The notes below the pieces were generated by a model that saw only the letters and a list, made by a program, of their open reading frames with translations, was not told the origin of the DNA and did no database searches. A program made the position numbers and the translations under genes. From Brevundimonas sp. (lineage in GTDB: Bacteria > Pseudomonadota > Alphaproteobacteria > Caulobacterales > Caulobacteraceae): a stretch of 64,000 bases of DNA. Below, piece after piece: positions 17,544 through 27,008 of this stretch; the stretch's first letter is position 1; every line of letters begins with the position of its first letter. The stretch lies in the NCBI RefSeq assembly GCF_030704825.1, contig NZ_JAUYNX010000014.1, positions 248,001-312,000 on the forward strand, read 5' to 3'.

Positions 17544-19049
17544 ATGCGACAGCTCAAGAAGATTCTGATCGTCGGCGGCGGAACGGCCGGGTGGATGACC
17601 GCCGCCCTGCTGTCGAAGCTGTTCAAGGACCTCTACGAGATCACGCTCGTCGAGTCCGAAGAGATCGGGATCATCGGCGTCGGCGAAGCGACCATCCCTG
17701 CCATCAAGAAATACAATGAGTTGCTGGGCCTGAACGAGAACGAGTTCATGCAAGCGACCCAAGGTTCCTTCAAGCTCGGCATCCAGTTCGTCGACTGGCT
17801 GCGCCTGGGATCGAGCTACATTCACGGCTTCGGCGTGATCGGTCGTGATCTCGAATGGCTGCGCTGCCACCAGTACTGGCTGAAGTTGAACAGCCTTGGC
17901 CGGGCCTCGGACTTCGCCGACTATTCGATCAACACGGCCGCCGCGCTTGAGAACAAATTCATGCGCGCCGATCCGAAGATGGCGGAGTCGCCCATCGGCC
18001 AGATCGCCCACGCCTTCCATTTCGACGCCAGCCTGTACGCTCGCCACCTGCGCGGTCTGGCCGAGGCCAGGGGCGTGAAGCGGCGGGAGGGCAAGGTCGC
18101 CAACGTCACTCTTCGCGGCGAAGATGGCTTCGTTCAGTCGGTGACCATGGGGGACGGGGAGGTCATCGCCGCCGACCTCTTCGTCGACTGCTCGGGCTTC
18201 CGGGCGCTGATCATCGAACAGGCGATGAAGACCGGTTACGAAGCCTGGAACCAGTGGCTGCCCTGCGACCGCGCCATGGCCGTGCCCTGCGCCCGGGCGG
18301 AGCCGTTCACGCCATATACCCGGTCCACGGCCCGCCCCGCCGGCTGGCAGTGGCGCATCCCGCTCCAGCACCGCACCGGCAACGGACACGTCTACTCCAG
18401 TCAGTACATGGACGACGCCGAGGCCGAAGCCATCCTGTTGGCCAGTCTCGACGGGGAGCAACTGGCCGAGCCCAACCGGCTCCGCTTCGTCGCGGGCAAG
18501 CGCAAACAGACGTGGAACCGGAACTGCGTCGCGATCGGCCTCGCCAGCGGCTTCCTCGAGCCGCTCGAGTCGACCAGCATCCACCTGATCCAGTCGGCCA
18601 TCATCCGCATGGTGCGCCTTCTGCCGGACGCCGGCTTCGACCCGGCCACCATCGCCGAGTTCAATCGGCAGACCGACTTCGAATACGAGCGCATCCGCGA
18701 TTTCATCATCCTGCACTACAAGGCGACGGAGCGCGACGACACGCCGTTCTGGCGCTACTGCCGCGACATGGAGGTTCCGGACACCCTTCAGCGCAAGATC
18801 GACCTGTTCGCCGCCAACGGCCGCATCTTCCGCGAGGACGAGGAATTGTTCGCGGAGGAGAGCTGGATCCAGGTCTTCCTCGGGCAGGGAGTCACGCCAC
18901 GCGGCTACGATCCGCTGGTCGACATCAAGAGCGACGCCCAGGTCGCGGAGTTCCTGGACGATGTCGAAGGCGTCATCCGCAAATGCGTGGCGGTGATGCC
19001 GACCCACGCCGACTATGTCGCCAGGGTGTGTCCCGCCAAACCCGCCTGA
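17544..19049 (+). CDS. Flavin-dependent tryptophan-halogenase family protein 1
   Basis: 501 residues. FAD-binding GGGTAGW at 11-17, catalytic-type Lys77 in SFKLGIQF (aligned with Lys79 of PrnA), the halogenase motif WQWRIP at 268-273 and Glu342 in LEPLEST (PrnA Glu346 position). All residues thought necessary for hypohalous-acid chemistry are therefore present. Such proteins occur beside TBDRs in Caulobacterales, sphingomonads and xanthomonads; a Brevundimonas member (BrvH) brominates indole in vitro, as I recall. Here it is the last gene of GH30-TBDR-GH3-halogenase. The natural substrate is unknown; no flavin reductase is nearby. Confidence 0.9.
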   Translation: MRQLKKILIVGGGTAGWMTAALLSKLFKDLYEITLVESEEIGIIGVGEATIPAIKKYNELLGLNENEFMQATQGSFKLGIQFVDWLRLGSSYIHGFGVIGRDLEWLRCHQYWLKLNSLGRASDFADYSINTAAALENKFMRADPKMAESPIGQIAHAFHFDASLYARHLRGLAEARGVKRREGKVANVTLRGEDGFVQSVTMGDGEVIAADLFVDCSGFRALIIEQAMKTGYEAWNQWLPCDRAMAVPCARAEPFTPYTRSTARPAGWQWRIPLQHRTGNGHVYSSQYMDDAEAEAILLASLDGEQLAEPNRLRFVAGKRKQTWNRNCVAIGLASGFLEPLESTSIHLIQSAIIRMVRLLPDAGFDPATIAEFNRQTDFEYERIRDFIILHYKATERDDTPFWRYCRDMEVPDTLQRKIDLFAANGRIFREDEELFAEESWIQVFLGQGVTPRGYDPLVDIKSDAQVAEFLDDVEGVIRKCVAVMPTHADYVARVCPAKPA

Positions 19050-19117
19050 GCTCGCCGCAAGAGCTCTGAGGGGCGCTCCCCCGAAGGGCTGAAAAAGTTA
19101 GCTAAAACAAGGACCGG

Positions 19118-19207
<90 letters not shown>

Positions 19208-19294
19208 GCGGGGCCGATAGACGCTTTGGTCGAGCGAGCGGCTTCTCTAATGGGCGGGGGGCCGCGCCGCAAGCGGGCTCGGCGATAAATCGTG

Positions 19295-20236
19295 TCAGCG
19301 CTGGGCGGGAAGCGGGAGCCCCAGCGTCTCGCCGGTTGAGAGGTCGCCGTCGATGACGCGAAACAGTTCGGCGGGACGGCCGCCGGTGGCGGGCGAGAGG
19401 CGGCCGGTGGGCTGAACCAGGCCGGTGCGTTCGACGCCGCGGCGGAAATTCTGCTTGTGCAGCGACAGCCCCGCGACCGCCTCGGCGGCGCCCTGGAGTT
19501 CGGACAGGGTGAACGTCGCCGGCATCAGGTCGAACAGCACGGGGCGGTATTTCAGCTTGCTGCGCAACCGGCCCAGACCGGTGGCGAGGATACGGCGATG
19601 GTCGGAGGCCATGGCGCGGCCCGGGGCGGCGGCGGGCGACGGCCGATCCTGATCGCGGGCGGCCTCGGCGACCAGACCGGCCTCGTAAAGCAATTCATAC
19701 CGGTCCAGCACCCGGCCCTCGTTCCAGCGATGGGAGGGCGTGGTGGCGAAGAGGGTTTCGATCCGGGCCTGGCGGCGTGGATCGTCGGCTGCCCAGGCGG
19801 CGAGATCGGCGACGAGCGTGGCGAAGCAGGCCGGGGCCCCGTCGCGGCGATCCTCCCACGGGAAGATGTCCAGCACCGGGGTCCAGCGAGCTTCGGCCAG
19901 GGGGACGTCGGCGGCGTCGGCGGTCAGGGCGAGATAGCCGACCGAGACTTCGCGATGGCGTTCCGGGCCCGGGGTGGCGCGGGGGCTGCCCCGGCCGAGG
20001 TCGCCGAAGGTGTAGAGCTGTTCGACGAAGCCGAGGCGGAAGCCGGTCTGGGCGGTGACGAAGGCGCGCAGCGCCAGTTCGAACGTGCGGTCGCGGGTCG
20101 GATCGAAGGGACCGAAGGGCAGGGCGGCGGCGCCGTCGTCCCCGGGAATGGTCAGGACGCAGGCCTTGCGGTCGCGCAGCGCGATGACGACGGCGGAGAG
20201 ACCGATGCGGACGCCCTGTTCGCCAGCGGTCTCCAT
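19295..20236 (-). CDS. Nudix-fold NrtR-like transcriptional regulator
   Basis: 313 residues. The N-terminal half has a Nudix fold (VRIGLSAVVIALRD..., PFGPFDPTRDRTFELALRAF) but the catalytic Nudix box REUXEE is missing, so it should not hydrolyse nucleotides. The C-terminal half (about 195-300) resembles the winged helix of NrtR-type NAD regulators (RSKLKYRPVLFDLMP, FTLSELQGAAEAVAG, LHKQNFRRGVE). ADP-ribose-type ligand sensing and control of NAD metabolism are inferred from the family. ATG at 20236 chosen; GTG at 20239 is possible and abuts the HD gene stop. Probably co-transcribed with the HD gene. Confidence 0.75.
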   Translation of the reverse strand: METAGEQGVRIGLSAVVIALRDRKACVLTIPGDDGAAALPFGPFDPTRDRTFELALRAFVTAQTGFRLGFVEQLYTFGDLGRGSPRATPGPERHREVSVGYLALTADAADVPLAEARWTPVLDIFPWEDRRDGAPACFATLVADLAAWAADDPRRQARIETLFATTPSHRWNEGRVLDRYELLYEAGLVAEAARDQDRPSPAAAPGRAMASDHRRILATGLGRLRSKLKYRPVLFDLMPATFTLSELQGAAEAVAGLSLHKQNFRRGVERTGLVQPTGRLSPATGGRPAELFRVIDGDLSTGETLGLPLPAQR

Positions 20237-20239
20237 CAC

Positions 20240-20926
20240 CTATTCCGTATGCCAGGCGTCGGCGGCGGGCATGAGGCCCACGGCCTCGGCCAGCACCCGG
20301 TAGCGTTCGAGATAGCGCTGCTGGGCGACGGGGGCGGGCAGGGGATCGATCGTCAGCTCGTAGCCCGCGGGCGGGGCGCCGAACAGGAGCAGGGACTCCT
20401 TCCGGGTGAAGCCGGCCAACTGCGTCGCCTCGAAGAAGGCGCAGGCCCGGTCGGCCTTCTTGATCAGGGTCTTGACGGCGATCGGGTTCTTCGGCGGCAG
20501 GCCGAAGCGAACGTGGATGGCGCCTTCCAGCCGTGCCTCGAAGGCTTTGTAGTTCATACCCAGTGCCGCCTTGAACGGCGAGATCATGTCGCCGATGACG
20601 TATTCCGAGGCGTCATGGAGCAGGGCGGCCAGCCGCCATTTCGGCTCGAGCCCCGGCCTGATGTGAGCGGCGATCTCCTCGACGACGCAGGAGTGCTGGG
20701 CGACCGAGAAGGCATGCTCGCCGATGGTCTGGCCGTTCCAGCGGGCGACGCGGGCCAGGCCGTGGGCGATGTCCTCGATCTCGATGTCGAAAGGCGAGGG
20801 GTCGAGCAGGTCGAGGCGGCGGCCGGACAGCATCCGCTGCCAGGCGCGGGGCTCTTTCGAGGGTGACGGTCGGGGCGTGACGGCCAAGGCTTTTTCCTGC
20901 TCTCGTGGGCAGGGTTGGTGACGCAT
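20240..20926 (-). CDS. HD-domain phosphohydrolase (YfbR-like)
   Basis: 228 residues with the HD metal site: His in IGEHAFSVAQHS, the pair HD in ALLHDASE, and a distal Asp in KKADRAC. YfbR relatives are 5'-deoxynucleotidases, so nucleotide dephosphorylation is the best guess. The conserved part begins near LDLLDPSPFDIE, and the ATG at 20830 is an alternative start; the first 32 residues look like a non-conserved extension. Its stop directly abuts the start of the Nudix-like regulator, so the two form an operon. Confidence 0.78.
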   Translation of the reverse strand: MRHQPCPREQEKALAVTPRPSPSKEPRAWQRMLSGRRLDLLDPSPFDIEIEDIAHGLARVARWNGQTIGEHAFSVAQHSCVVEEIAAHIRPGLEPKWRLAALLHDASEYVIGDMISPFKAALGMNYKAFEARLEGAIHVRFGLPPKNPIAVKTLIKKADRACAFFEATQLAGFTRKESLLLFGAPPAGYELTIDPLPAPVAQQRYLERYRVLAEAVGLMPAADAWHTE

Positions 20927-20956
20927 CGGGACGGCGCGATCAAGGGCGGGCGCCGT

Positions 20957-21850
20957 TTATTCCCCGGCGTTGAGCGTGACCAGGTCCTTGGCGTCCTCGA
21001 AGGCACGGTCGCGATTTGTATCGCGGGAGCGGACTGTGGCGACCACCAGCGGGCCGCCCACGGGACCGCGGGCCTCGTAGCCGACCAGCCGCCAGCCCGC
21101 TTCCGACGGGCGGTTGTCGGTCAGGATCCAGCTGACGCGGGTGGCGTCGCCGCCGGCGCTGGCGCGGATCTCGGCGGCGTCGTCCCGGGCGTTGATGCTG
21201 ACGTTTTCGCCATCGCCGCCGGAGCCGGTGATGCGGGCGGAGCCGTCGCTGTCGTCGGCGTCGATATGGAAGCCGCCGATGCGAACGCTGGCCTTGTCGC
21301 CGCGCGTCTCGATGCGCATTCCGGGCAGGCTGACGGAGGCGTCGTCTCCATGGGCGTCGATGGCGACGCCGGGGGCGCGAACCGAGGCGCGATCGGCCGC
21401 CGAAGCGGCCTGTTCTGCAGCGCGCTCCGCCGTGGCCGCGGCGGCGTCAGCGGCATCGGCGGCGAGGTCAGCCGAGGCGGCCGCCCGGGCGGCGGCGGCC
21501 TCGGAGGCCGCCAGCTGCTCCACAGCGCGGGGCAGGTGGCCGGACAGGCGCCGTTCGAAGGCCTTGAGGATCTGGGCGGGGGTCTCGTCGTCCAGCGGCA
21601 CGAGGTGAAGGCTGACCTCGGCGCCCTTGGGACCGACATAGGTGCAGACGGTGCCGCCGGCGGAGGCCGATCCCTTGCGCGTCAGCGAGCCCATGGTCTG
21701 GGGGCATTGCAGGGTCTCGACCACCTTCAGCACGCCCTTGGCGTCGGCATCCTCGCGGGTCGAGGAAATGCGCACCGAGCTGCCCTCGTCGCAGGCGGCG
21801 AGCGCGGCGAGGGCGCAGACGGTCGGGATCAGAAAGGGACGAACGGTCAT
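20957..21850 (-). CDS. Predicted lipoprotein with Ala-rich helix and beta repeats, unknown function
   Basis: 297 residues, not a family I recognise. Lipobox LAAC within the first 20 residues (ALAALAACDEGSS). Residues about 105-160 are a very Ala-rich, likely long helix (EAAAARAAASADLAADAAD). Residues about 160-240 consist of short alternating units such as VSLPGMRIETRGDKASV and VRIGGFHIDADDSDGSA, resembling an adhesin-like beta-helix. The C-terminus has TRVSWILTDNRPSEAGWRLVGYEARGP. The ATG at 21850 fits the lipobox; an upstream in-frame ATG at 21898 adds 16 charged residues before the leader. Not clearly in an operon. Confidence 0.7.
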   Translation of the reverse strand: MTVRPFLIPTVCALAALAACDEGSSVRISSTREDADAKGVLKVVETLQCPQTMGSLTRKGSASAGGTVCTYVGPKGAEVSLHLVPLDDETPAQILKAFERRLSGHLPRAVEQLAASEAAAARAAASADLAADAADAAAATAERAAEQAASAADRASVRAPGVAIDAHGDDASVSLPGMRIETRGDKASVRIGGFHIDADDSDGSARITGSGGDGENVSINARDDAAEIRASAGGDATRVSWILTDNRPSEAGWRLVGYEARGPVGGPLVVATVRSRDTNRDRAFEDAKDLVTLNAGE

Positions 21851-21950
21851 AGACTTGCGGTCCTGGTCACGAGGACATCCTGCGCGCCCCGGATTCATTT
21901 TCCAGTGAAATCGCGGTAAGGCGGGTGACGAAACCTGTTCGTTGATGTGT

Positions 21951-22823
21951 TCAACCGCCGGGCCGCGCGCCTTCGCGGCGATTCAGGAAGGCCAGACGTT
22001 CGAACAGGTGCACGTCCTGCTCGTTCTTCAGCAGGGCGCCATGCAAGGGCGGGATCAGCTTGTGGGGCGTCTTCTCGCGCAGGGTCTCCGGATCGATGTC
22101 GTCGACCAGCAACAACTTGAGCCAGTCCAGCAATTCCGAGGTCGAGGGCTTTTTCTTCAGGCCGGGCGTGTCGCGGATCTCGTAGAAGGTCTTGAGGGCC
22201 TCCGAGACCAGACGCGGCTTGATGCCGGGGAAGTGGACCTCGACGATAGCGCGCATCGTCGCGTCGTCGGGGAAGCGGATGTAGTGGAAGAAGCAGCGCC
22301 GCAGGAAGGCGTCGGGCAACTCCTTTTCATTGTTGGAGGTGATGACCACGACCGGGCGCACCTCCGCGCGGATCGTCTCGTCCGTTTCCTGGACGTAGAA
22401 CTCCATACGGTCGAGTTCCTGCAGCAGATCGTTGGGGAATTCGATATCGGCCTTGTCGATCTCGTCGATCAGCAGGACGGGGCGGGCAGGGGCGGTGAAC
22501 GCCTCCCACAGCTTGCCGGGCTTGAGGTAGTTGCGCACGTCGTGGACGCGGGCCTCGCCCAGCTGGCTGTCGCGCAGCCGCGAGACGGCGTCATATTCGT
22601 ACAGGCCATTGTGGGCCTTGGTCGTGGACTTGATGTGCCAGGTGATGAGTGGGGCGTTCATCGCCCGGGCGATCTCATAGGCCAGGACCGTCTTGCCCGT
22701 GCCGGGCTCGCCCTTGATCAGCAGCGGGCGTTCCAGCGCCACGGCGGCGTTCACCGCGATCTTCAGGTCATCGGTCGCGATATAGTTCGAAGTGCCTTCG
22801 AAGCGGTCGGACGGGCGAGACAT
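21951..22823 (-). CDS. MoxR-family AAA+ ATPase
   Basis: 290 residues. Walker A GEPGTGKT at 38-45, Walker B LLIDEID at 117-123, sensor region VVVITSNNEKELPDAFLRRC. MoxR ATPases act as chaperones that load cofactors or activate von Willebrand-factor A partners. The usual downstream CoxE/VWA gene is not present: the next gene leftward is the unrelated lipoprotein, separated by 100 bases. Confidence 0.9.
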   Translation of the reverse strand: MSRPSDRFEGTSNYIATDDLKIAVNAAVALERPLLIKGEPGTGKTVLAYEIARAMNAPLITWHIKSTTKAHNGLYEYDAVSRLRDSQLGEARVHDVRNYLKPGKLWEAFTAPARPVLLIDEIDKADIEFPNDLLQELDRMEFYVQETDETIRAEVRPVVVITSNNEKELPDAFLRRCFFHYIRFPDDATMRAIVEVHFPGIKPRLVSEALKTFYEIRDTPGLKKKPSTSELLDWLKLLLVDDIDPETLREKTPHKLIPPLHGALLKNEQDVHLFERLAFLNRREGARPGG

Positions 22824-22936
22824 GGTCGGCTCCGGTGGGGATCGGCTCCGGGTTAGCGAAGGCGGAGCGGGTTAACAACGATCATGTTGCCCCGCCCCGC
22901 GCGCCATGCCAGCCTCTTTGGACAGGGGAGACCACC

Positions 22937-24217
22937 ATGCTGCATCGACTGATCGCCGCCGCCGTCGCGCTCACATTGGGGCTTGCCGGCCCCGCCCGGG
23001 CCGACACCCTCGTCGTCACCGCCGCACGCATGGTCGATGTCGAGCGCGGTCGCTATGTCGACAACCCTGTCGTCGTGGTCACGGATGGCCGGATAACGTC
23101 AGTCGGAACCGCTGCCCCCGCCGGCCTTCCCGCTGACGCCCGCCGCCTCGATCTACCGGGCCTGACCCTTCTGCCCGGCCTGATCGACATGCACGTCCAT
23201 CTCGCCGGAACCCCCTATGTCTCGGGCTTCAAGGTGCTCGAGTACGCTGACGATTTCGAGACGGTGCTTCAGGTCCCCAACGCCCGCGCCAACCTGATGG
23301 CGGGCTTCACCACGGTGCGGAATCTGGGCGGTCCCGACTTCGCCGACGTCGCCCTGCGTCAGGCCATCGACGCCGGCTTCATCGAGGGGCCGCGCGTCAT
23401 TCCGGCTGGCGTGTCGTTCGGCGCCACCGGCGGCCATTGCGACGACACCGGCCTGCCGCGCTCCCTGGCCCAGGCCAATGACTACAACGCCGACAGCGTC
23501 GACGCGGCCCGCCACAGCGTGCGCGAGGTGCGCAAATACGGAGCCCAGGTGATCAAGGTCTGCGCCACCGGCGGCGTCTTCTCGCGCAACACCGAGCCCG
23601 GCCAGCAGCAGATGACGCTGGCCGAGCTGACGGCCGTCGCCGACGAGGCGCATATGTGGGGTCTCAAGGTCGCGGCCCATGCCCACGGCGCCTCGGGCAT
23701 CGCCGACGCCATCCGCGCCGGCATCGACACCATCGAACACGCTTCCCTCATCGACGCCGAGGGCATCCGCCTGGCGGTCCAGCACGGGACCTGGTTGTCG
23801 ATGGACATCTACAACACCGACTTCACCCAGGCGACGGGCACGGAGTTCGGGGTCACCGAGGACAATCTGCGCAAGGACCGCGAGATCGGCCAGTTGCAGC
23901 GAGACAATTTCCGCGCCGCCCACCGCGCCGGAGCCCGGATGGTGTTCGGCAGCGACGCCGCCATCTATCCGCATGGCCAGAACGCCCGGCAGTTCGCGAT
24001 CATGGTCGAATACGGCATGACCCCCGCCGAGGCGATCCGCGCCGCCACCTGGAACGCCGCCCAGGCCCTGGGCCGCGAGAGCGACGTCGGCGCTATCGTG
24101 ACGGGCCGCTATGGCGACCTGATCGCCGTGTCCGGCGACCCCCTGGCCGATGTACGAATGCTCGAAACCGTGCCCGTGGTCATCAAGGGCGGGGCTGTGG
24201 TCCGGGACGCGCGCTGA
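22937..24217 (+). CDS. Exported metal-dependent amidohydrolase (imidazolonepropionase/prolidase type)
   Basis: 426 residues. Signal peptide (1-22, ARA-D), then the TIM-barrel metal site: His86 and His88 in DMHVHL, Lys in VIKVCATGG, His in AAHAHG and IEHAS, Asp in FGSDAAIYPHG. The C-terminal DLIAVSGDPLADV is typical of the Xaa-Pro dipeptidase-like, imidazolonepropionase-related exported amidohydrolases. The ATG at 22937 follows GGGGAG by six bases. Substrate is likely a small dipeptide or cyclic amide, not determinable here. Convergent with alr, four bases apart. Confidence 0.85.
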   Translation: MLHRLIAAAVALTLGLAGPARADTLVVTAARMVDVERGRYVDNPVVVVTDGRITSVGTAAPAGLPADARRLDLPGLTLLPGLIDMHVHLAGTPYVSGFKVLEYADDFETVLQVPNARANLMAGFTTVRNLGGPDFADVALRQAIDAGFIEGPRVIPAGVSFGATGGHCDDTGLPRSLAQANDYNADSVDAARHSVREVRKYGAQVIKVCATGGVFSRNTEPGQQQMTLAELTAVADEAHMWGLKVAAHAHGASGIADAIRAGIDTIEHASLIDAEGIRLAVQHGTWLSMDIYNTDFTQATGTEFGVTEDNLRKDREIGQLQRDNFRAAHRAGARMVFGSDAAIYPHGQNARQFAIMVEYGMTPAEAIRAATWNAAQALGRESDVGAIVTGRYGDLIAVSGDPLADVRMLETVPVVIKGGAVVRDAR

Positions 24218-24221
24218 CGGT

Positions 24222-25256
24222 TCAGGTGTAGACGCGTGGAATCCGCGCGGTGACCGAGGTCAGCAGCTCGTAGGCGATGGTCCCTGCCGCCGCAGCGGCG
24301 TCGTCCACCATCCGGTTCACGCCGAACAGCTCGATTCGGTCCCCGACGGCGACATCCAGCCCGGTGGCGTCCACGGCGCAGACATCCATCGACACCCGCC
24401 CCACGATCGGCCGTAGCTCCCCCGCAATATGGACCAGACCTTTCGGGCTGTAAGCCCGCAAGACGCCGTCAGCGTAACCCGCAGCGCAGGTCGCGATTCG
24501 CGTCGATCCGCGCGCCACGAAGCCGCGCGAATATCCCACGCTCTCGCCCGCCGGAACCTCGCGCACCTGCAGCACCTCGGCCGTCAGCGTCGCCACCGGC
24601 CGGATACGGTCGTCGGGCCGCCCCTCCGGACCGCCGCCGTACAGGCAGACGCCCGGCCGCAGGGCGTCGAAGGCGTAGTCCGGCCCCAGGAAGGCGCCGC
24701 CGGAATTGGCGAACGACCGCACAGTTCCCGGATACCGCGCCGCCGCGGCCGCGAAGGCGTCCCTCTGCCGCGCGTTCATCGGCTCGACCGGATCGTCGGC
24801 GCAGGCCAGATGGCTCAACACCAAATCCAGCCCCTCGAACGGCTCCGGCGCCTCCTCGACGCGGAATCCCAGCCGGTTCATGCCCGTATCGATCTGCAGG
24901 CCGCTTCCTCCGCCGCCGGCCGCCCGCCATTCCGCCAGCTGCGCCCCGGTGTTCAGCACCGGCTTCAACCCTGCGGTCCGCAGCCGCGCCGCCCGTCCAG
25001 CCAGGCATCCGTCCAGCACATAGATCGTCGGCGTCTGTCCCAGCGCCGCCCGCAGCCGCTCGCCTTCGCTGGTCCGGGCCACGAAGAAGGTTCGCGCGCC
25101 CTCGGCCATCAGTCGTGCGGCGCAGGCGGCGGCGCCCAGCCCGTAGCTGTCGGCCTTGACCACGGGATGCACGGGCGCGCCGCCCACCGCTTCCAGCGTG
25201 CGGAAATTGGCGGCGAGGGCGTTCAGGTCGATGGTGAGCGTGGCCGGTGCGGGCAT
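24222..25256 (-). CDS. alr: Alanine racemase
   Basis: 344 residues, near the usual length. PLP lysine Lys34 in VVKADSYGLGA, the partner tyrosine in SVGYSRGF, and the family stretches LQIDTGMNRLGF and GRVSMDVCAVD. It supplies D-alanine for peptidoglycan. The start ATG at 25256 gives a normal N-terminus (TLTIDLNALAANFR). Leftward, 45 bases downstream of the ABC ATPase gene, possibly co-transcribed with it. Confidence 0.93.
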   Translation of the reverse strand: MPAPATLTIDLNALAANFRTLEAVGGAPVHPVVKADSYGLGAAACAARLMAEGARTFFVARTSEGERLRAALGQTPTIYVLDGCLAGRAARLRTAGLKPVLNTGAQLAEWRAAGGGGSGLQIDTGMNRLGFRVEEAPEPFEGLDLVLSHLACADDPVEPMNARQRDAFAAAAARYPGTVRSFANSGGAFLGPDYAFDALRPGVCLYGGGPEGRPDDRIRPVATLTAEVLQVREVPAGESVGYSRGFVARGSTRIATCAAGYADGVLRAYSPKGLVHIAGELRPIVGRVSMDVCAVDATGLDVAVGDRIELFGVNRMVDDAAAAAGTIAYELLTSVTARIPRVYT

Positions 25257-25301
25257 TCCGCCATCTATGGCGACCTGCTTGTGCGATGCAACAAGCGGAG
25301 C

Positions 25302-26384
<1,083 letters not shown>

Positions 26385-26457
26385 ATGTTTCCCGCCCGCA
26401 ACTTCTTGTCTGGTCCACTGCGCTTCGCGCTGCATGAAACCGGGTTTTGCGGTCACC

Positions 26458-26469
26458 GTAAACGGTTAC
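26458..26469. promoter_or_regulatory. Predicted LacI-type operator GTAAACGGTTAC upstream of the ABC ATPase
   Basis: Near-palindrome (five of six pairs match) 73 bases before the ATPase start codon. It resembles GntR/LacI sites of the TGTAACCGNTTACA type. No second copy was noticed in the window. Confidence 0.5.
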
Positions 26470-26512
26470 AGTCCGTCTGCAATCCTCCCTGGGGTCCCGA
26501 AGAGCAGGCGAG

Positions 26513-26938
26513 CTACCGACGCATTTGCGCGGTCGCCGGGTCCGGGCGTCGTGAGACCGCCGTCTTCAGGAGTCGCTGGAAGGTCGGGCATTCCATGTGG
26601 CTGGGCGCAGGACAGGCCGCCGCATGGCGGAGCCCGTCCCGAAGGGCGCTGAGACGCCTGACGGTTTGATCCAGTTCGTCAGCCTTCGTGGAGAGCTGGA
26701 TTCGGTCGAGGCGCGGTCGGCCGTCTTCGCCAAACATGCCGCCTATCTCGTCGAGTGAGAAACCGGCGGTCTGGGCCAGCGCGATCAACGACAGGCGTTC
26801 GAGCACGCCCGGGTCGAACAGCCGTTTGAGCCCGTGTCGGCCGACGGAGGCGATCAGCCCCTTCTCCTCATAAAACCGGAGCTTCGACGCGGCCATGCCG
26901 GAACGCCGCGCGACCTCGGCGATATCGAGAGATTTCAC
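26513..26938 (-). CDS. MerR-family transcriptional regulator
   Basis: 141 residues from GTG 26938 (KSLDIAEVARRSGMAASKLRFYEEKGLI). Winged-helix domain at 1-70, dimerisation helix, and a C-terminal ACPAPSHMECPTF with Cys/His residues that could sense metal or redox. GAGG lies six bases before the GTG; an in-frame ATG at 26995 would extend the protein 19 residues across the operator and is unlikely. Divergent from the methyltransferase gene and predicted to control it through the promoter at 26941. Confidence 0.85.
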   Translation of the reverse strand: MKSLDIAEVARRSGMAASKLRFYEEKGLIASVGRHGLKRLFDPGVLERLSLIALAQTAGFSLDEIGGMFGEDGRPRLDRIQLSTKADELDQTVRRLSALRDGLRHAAACPAPSHMECPTFQRLLKTAVSRRPDPATAQMRR

Positions 26939-26940
26939 CG

Positions 26941-26971
26941 TTGACCTCAACCTAGCTTGAAGTTGTAGCGT
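26941..26971 (+). promoter_or_regulatory. MerR-type promoter with elongated spacer
   Basis: TTGACC at 26941-26946 and TAGCGT at 26966-26971 separated by 19 bases that contain the imperfect dyad CTCAACCTAGCTTGAAG. A 19-base spacer with an internal dyad is the hallmark of MerR-activated promoters. It would drive the methyltransferase at 27009, which lies about 30 bases downstream of the expected start site. Confidence 0.65.
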
Positions 26972-27008
26972 CGCTTCCGCCGGTACGGAAATCAAGAAGG
27001 ATCAGACG

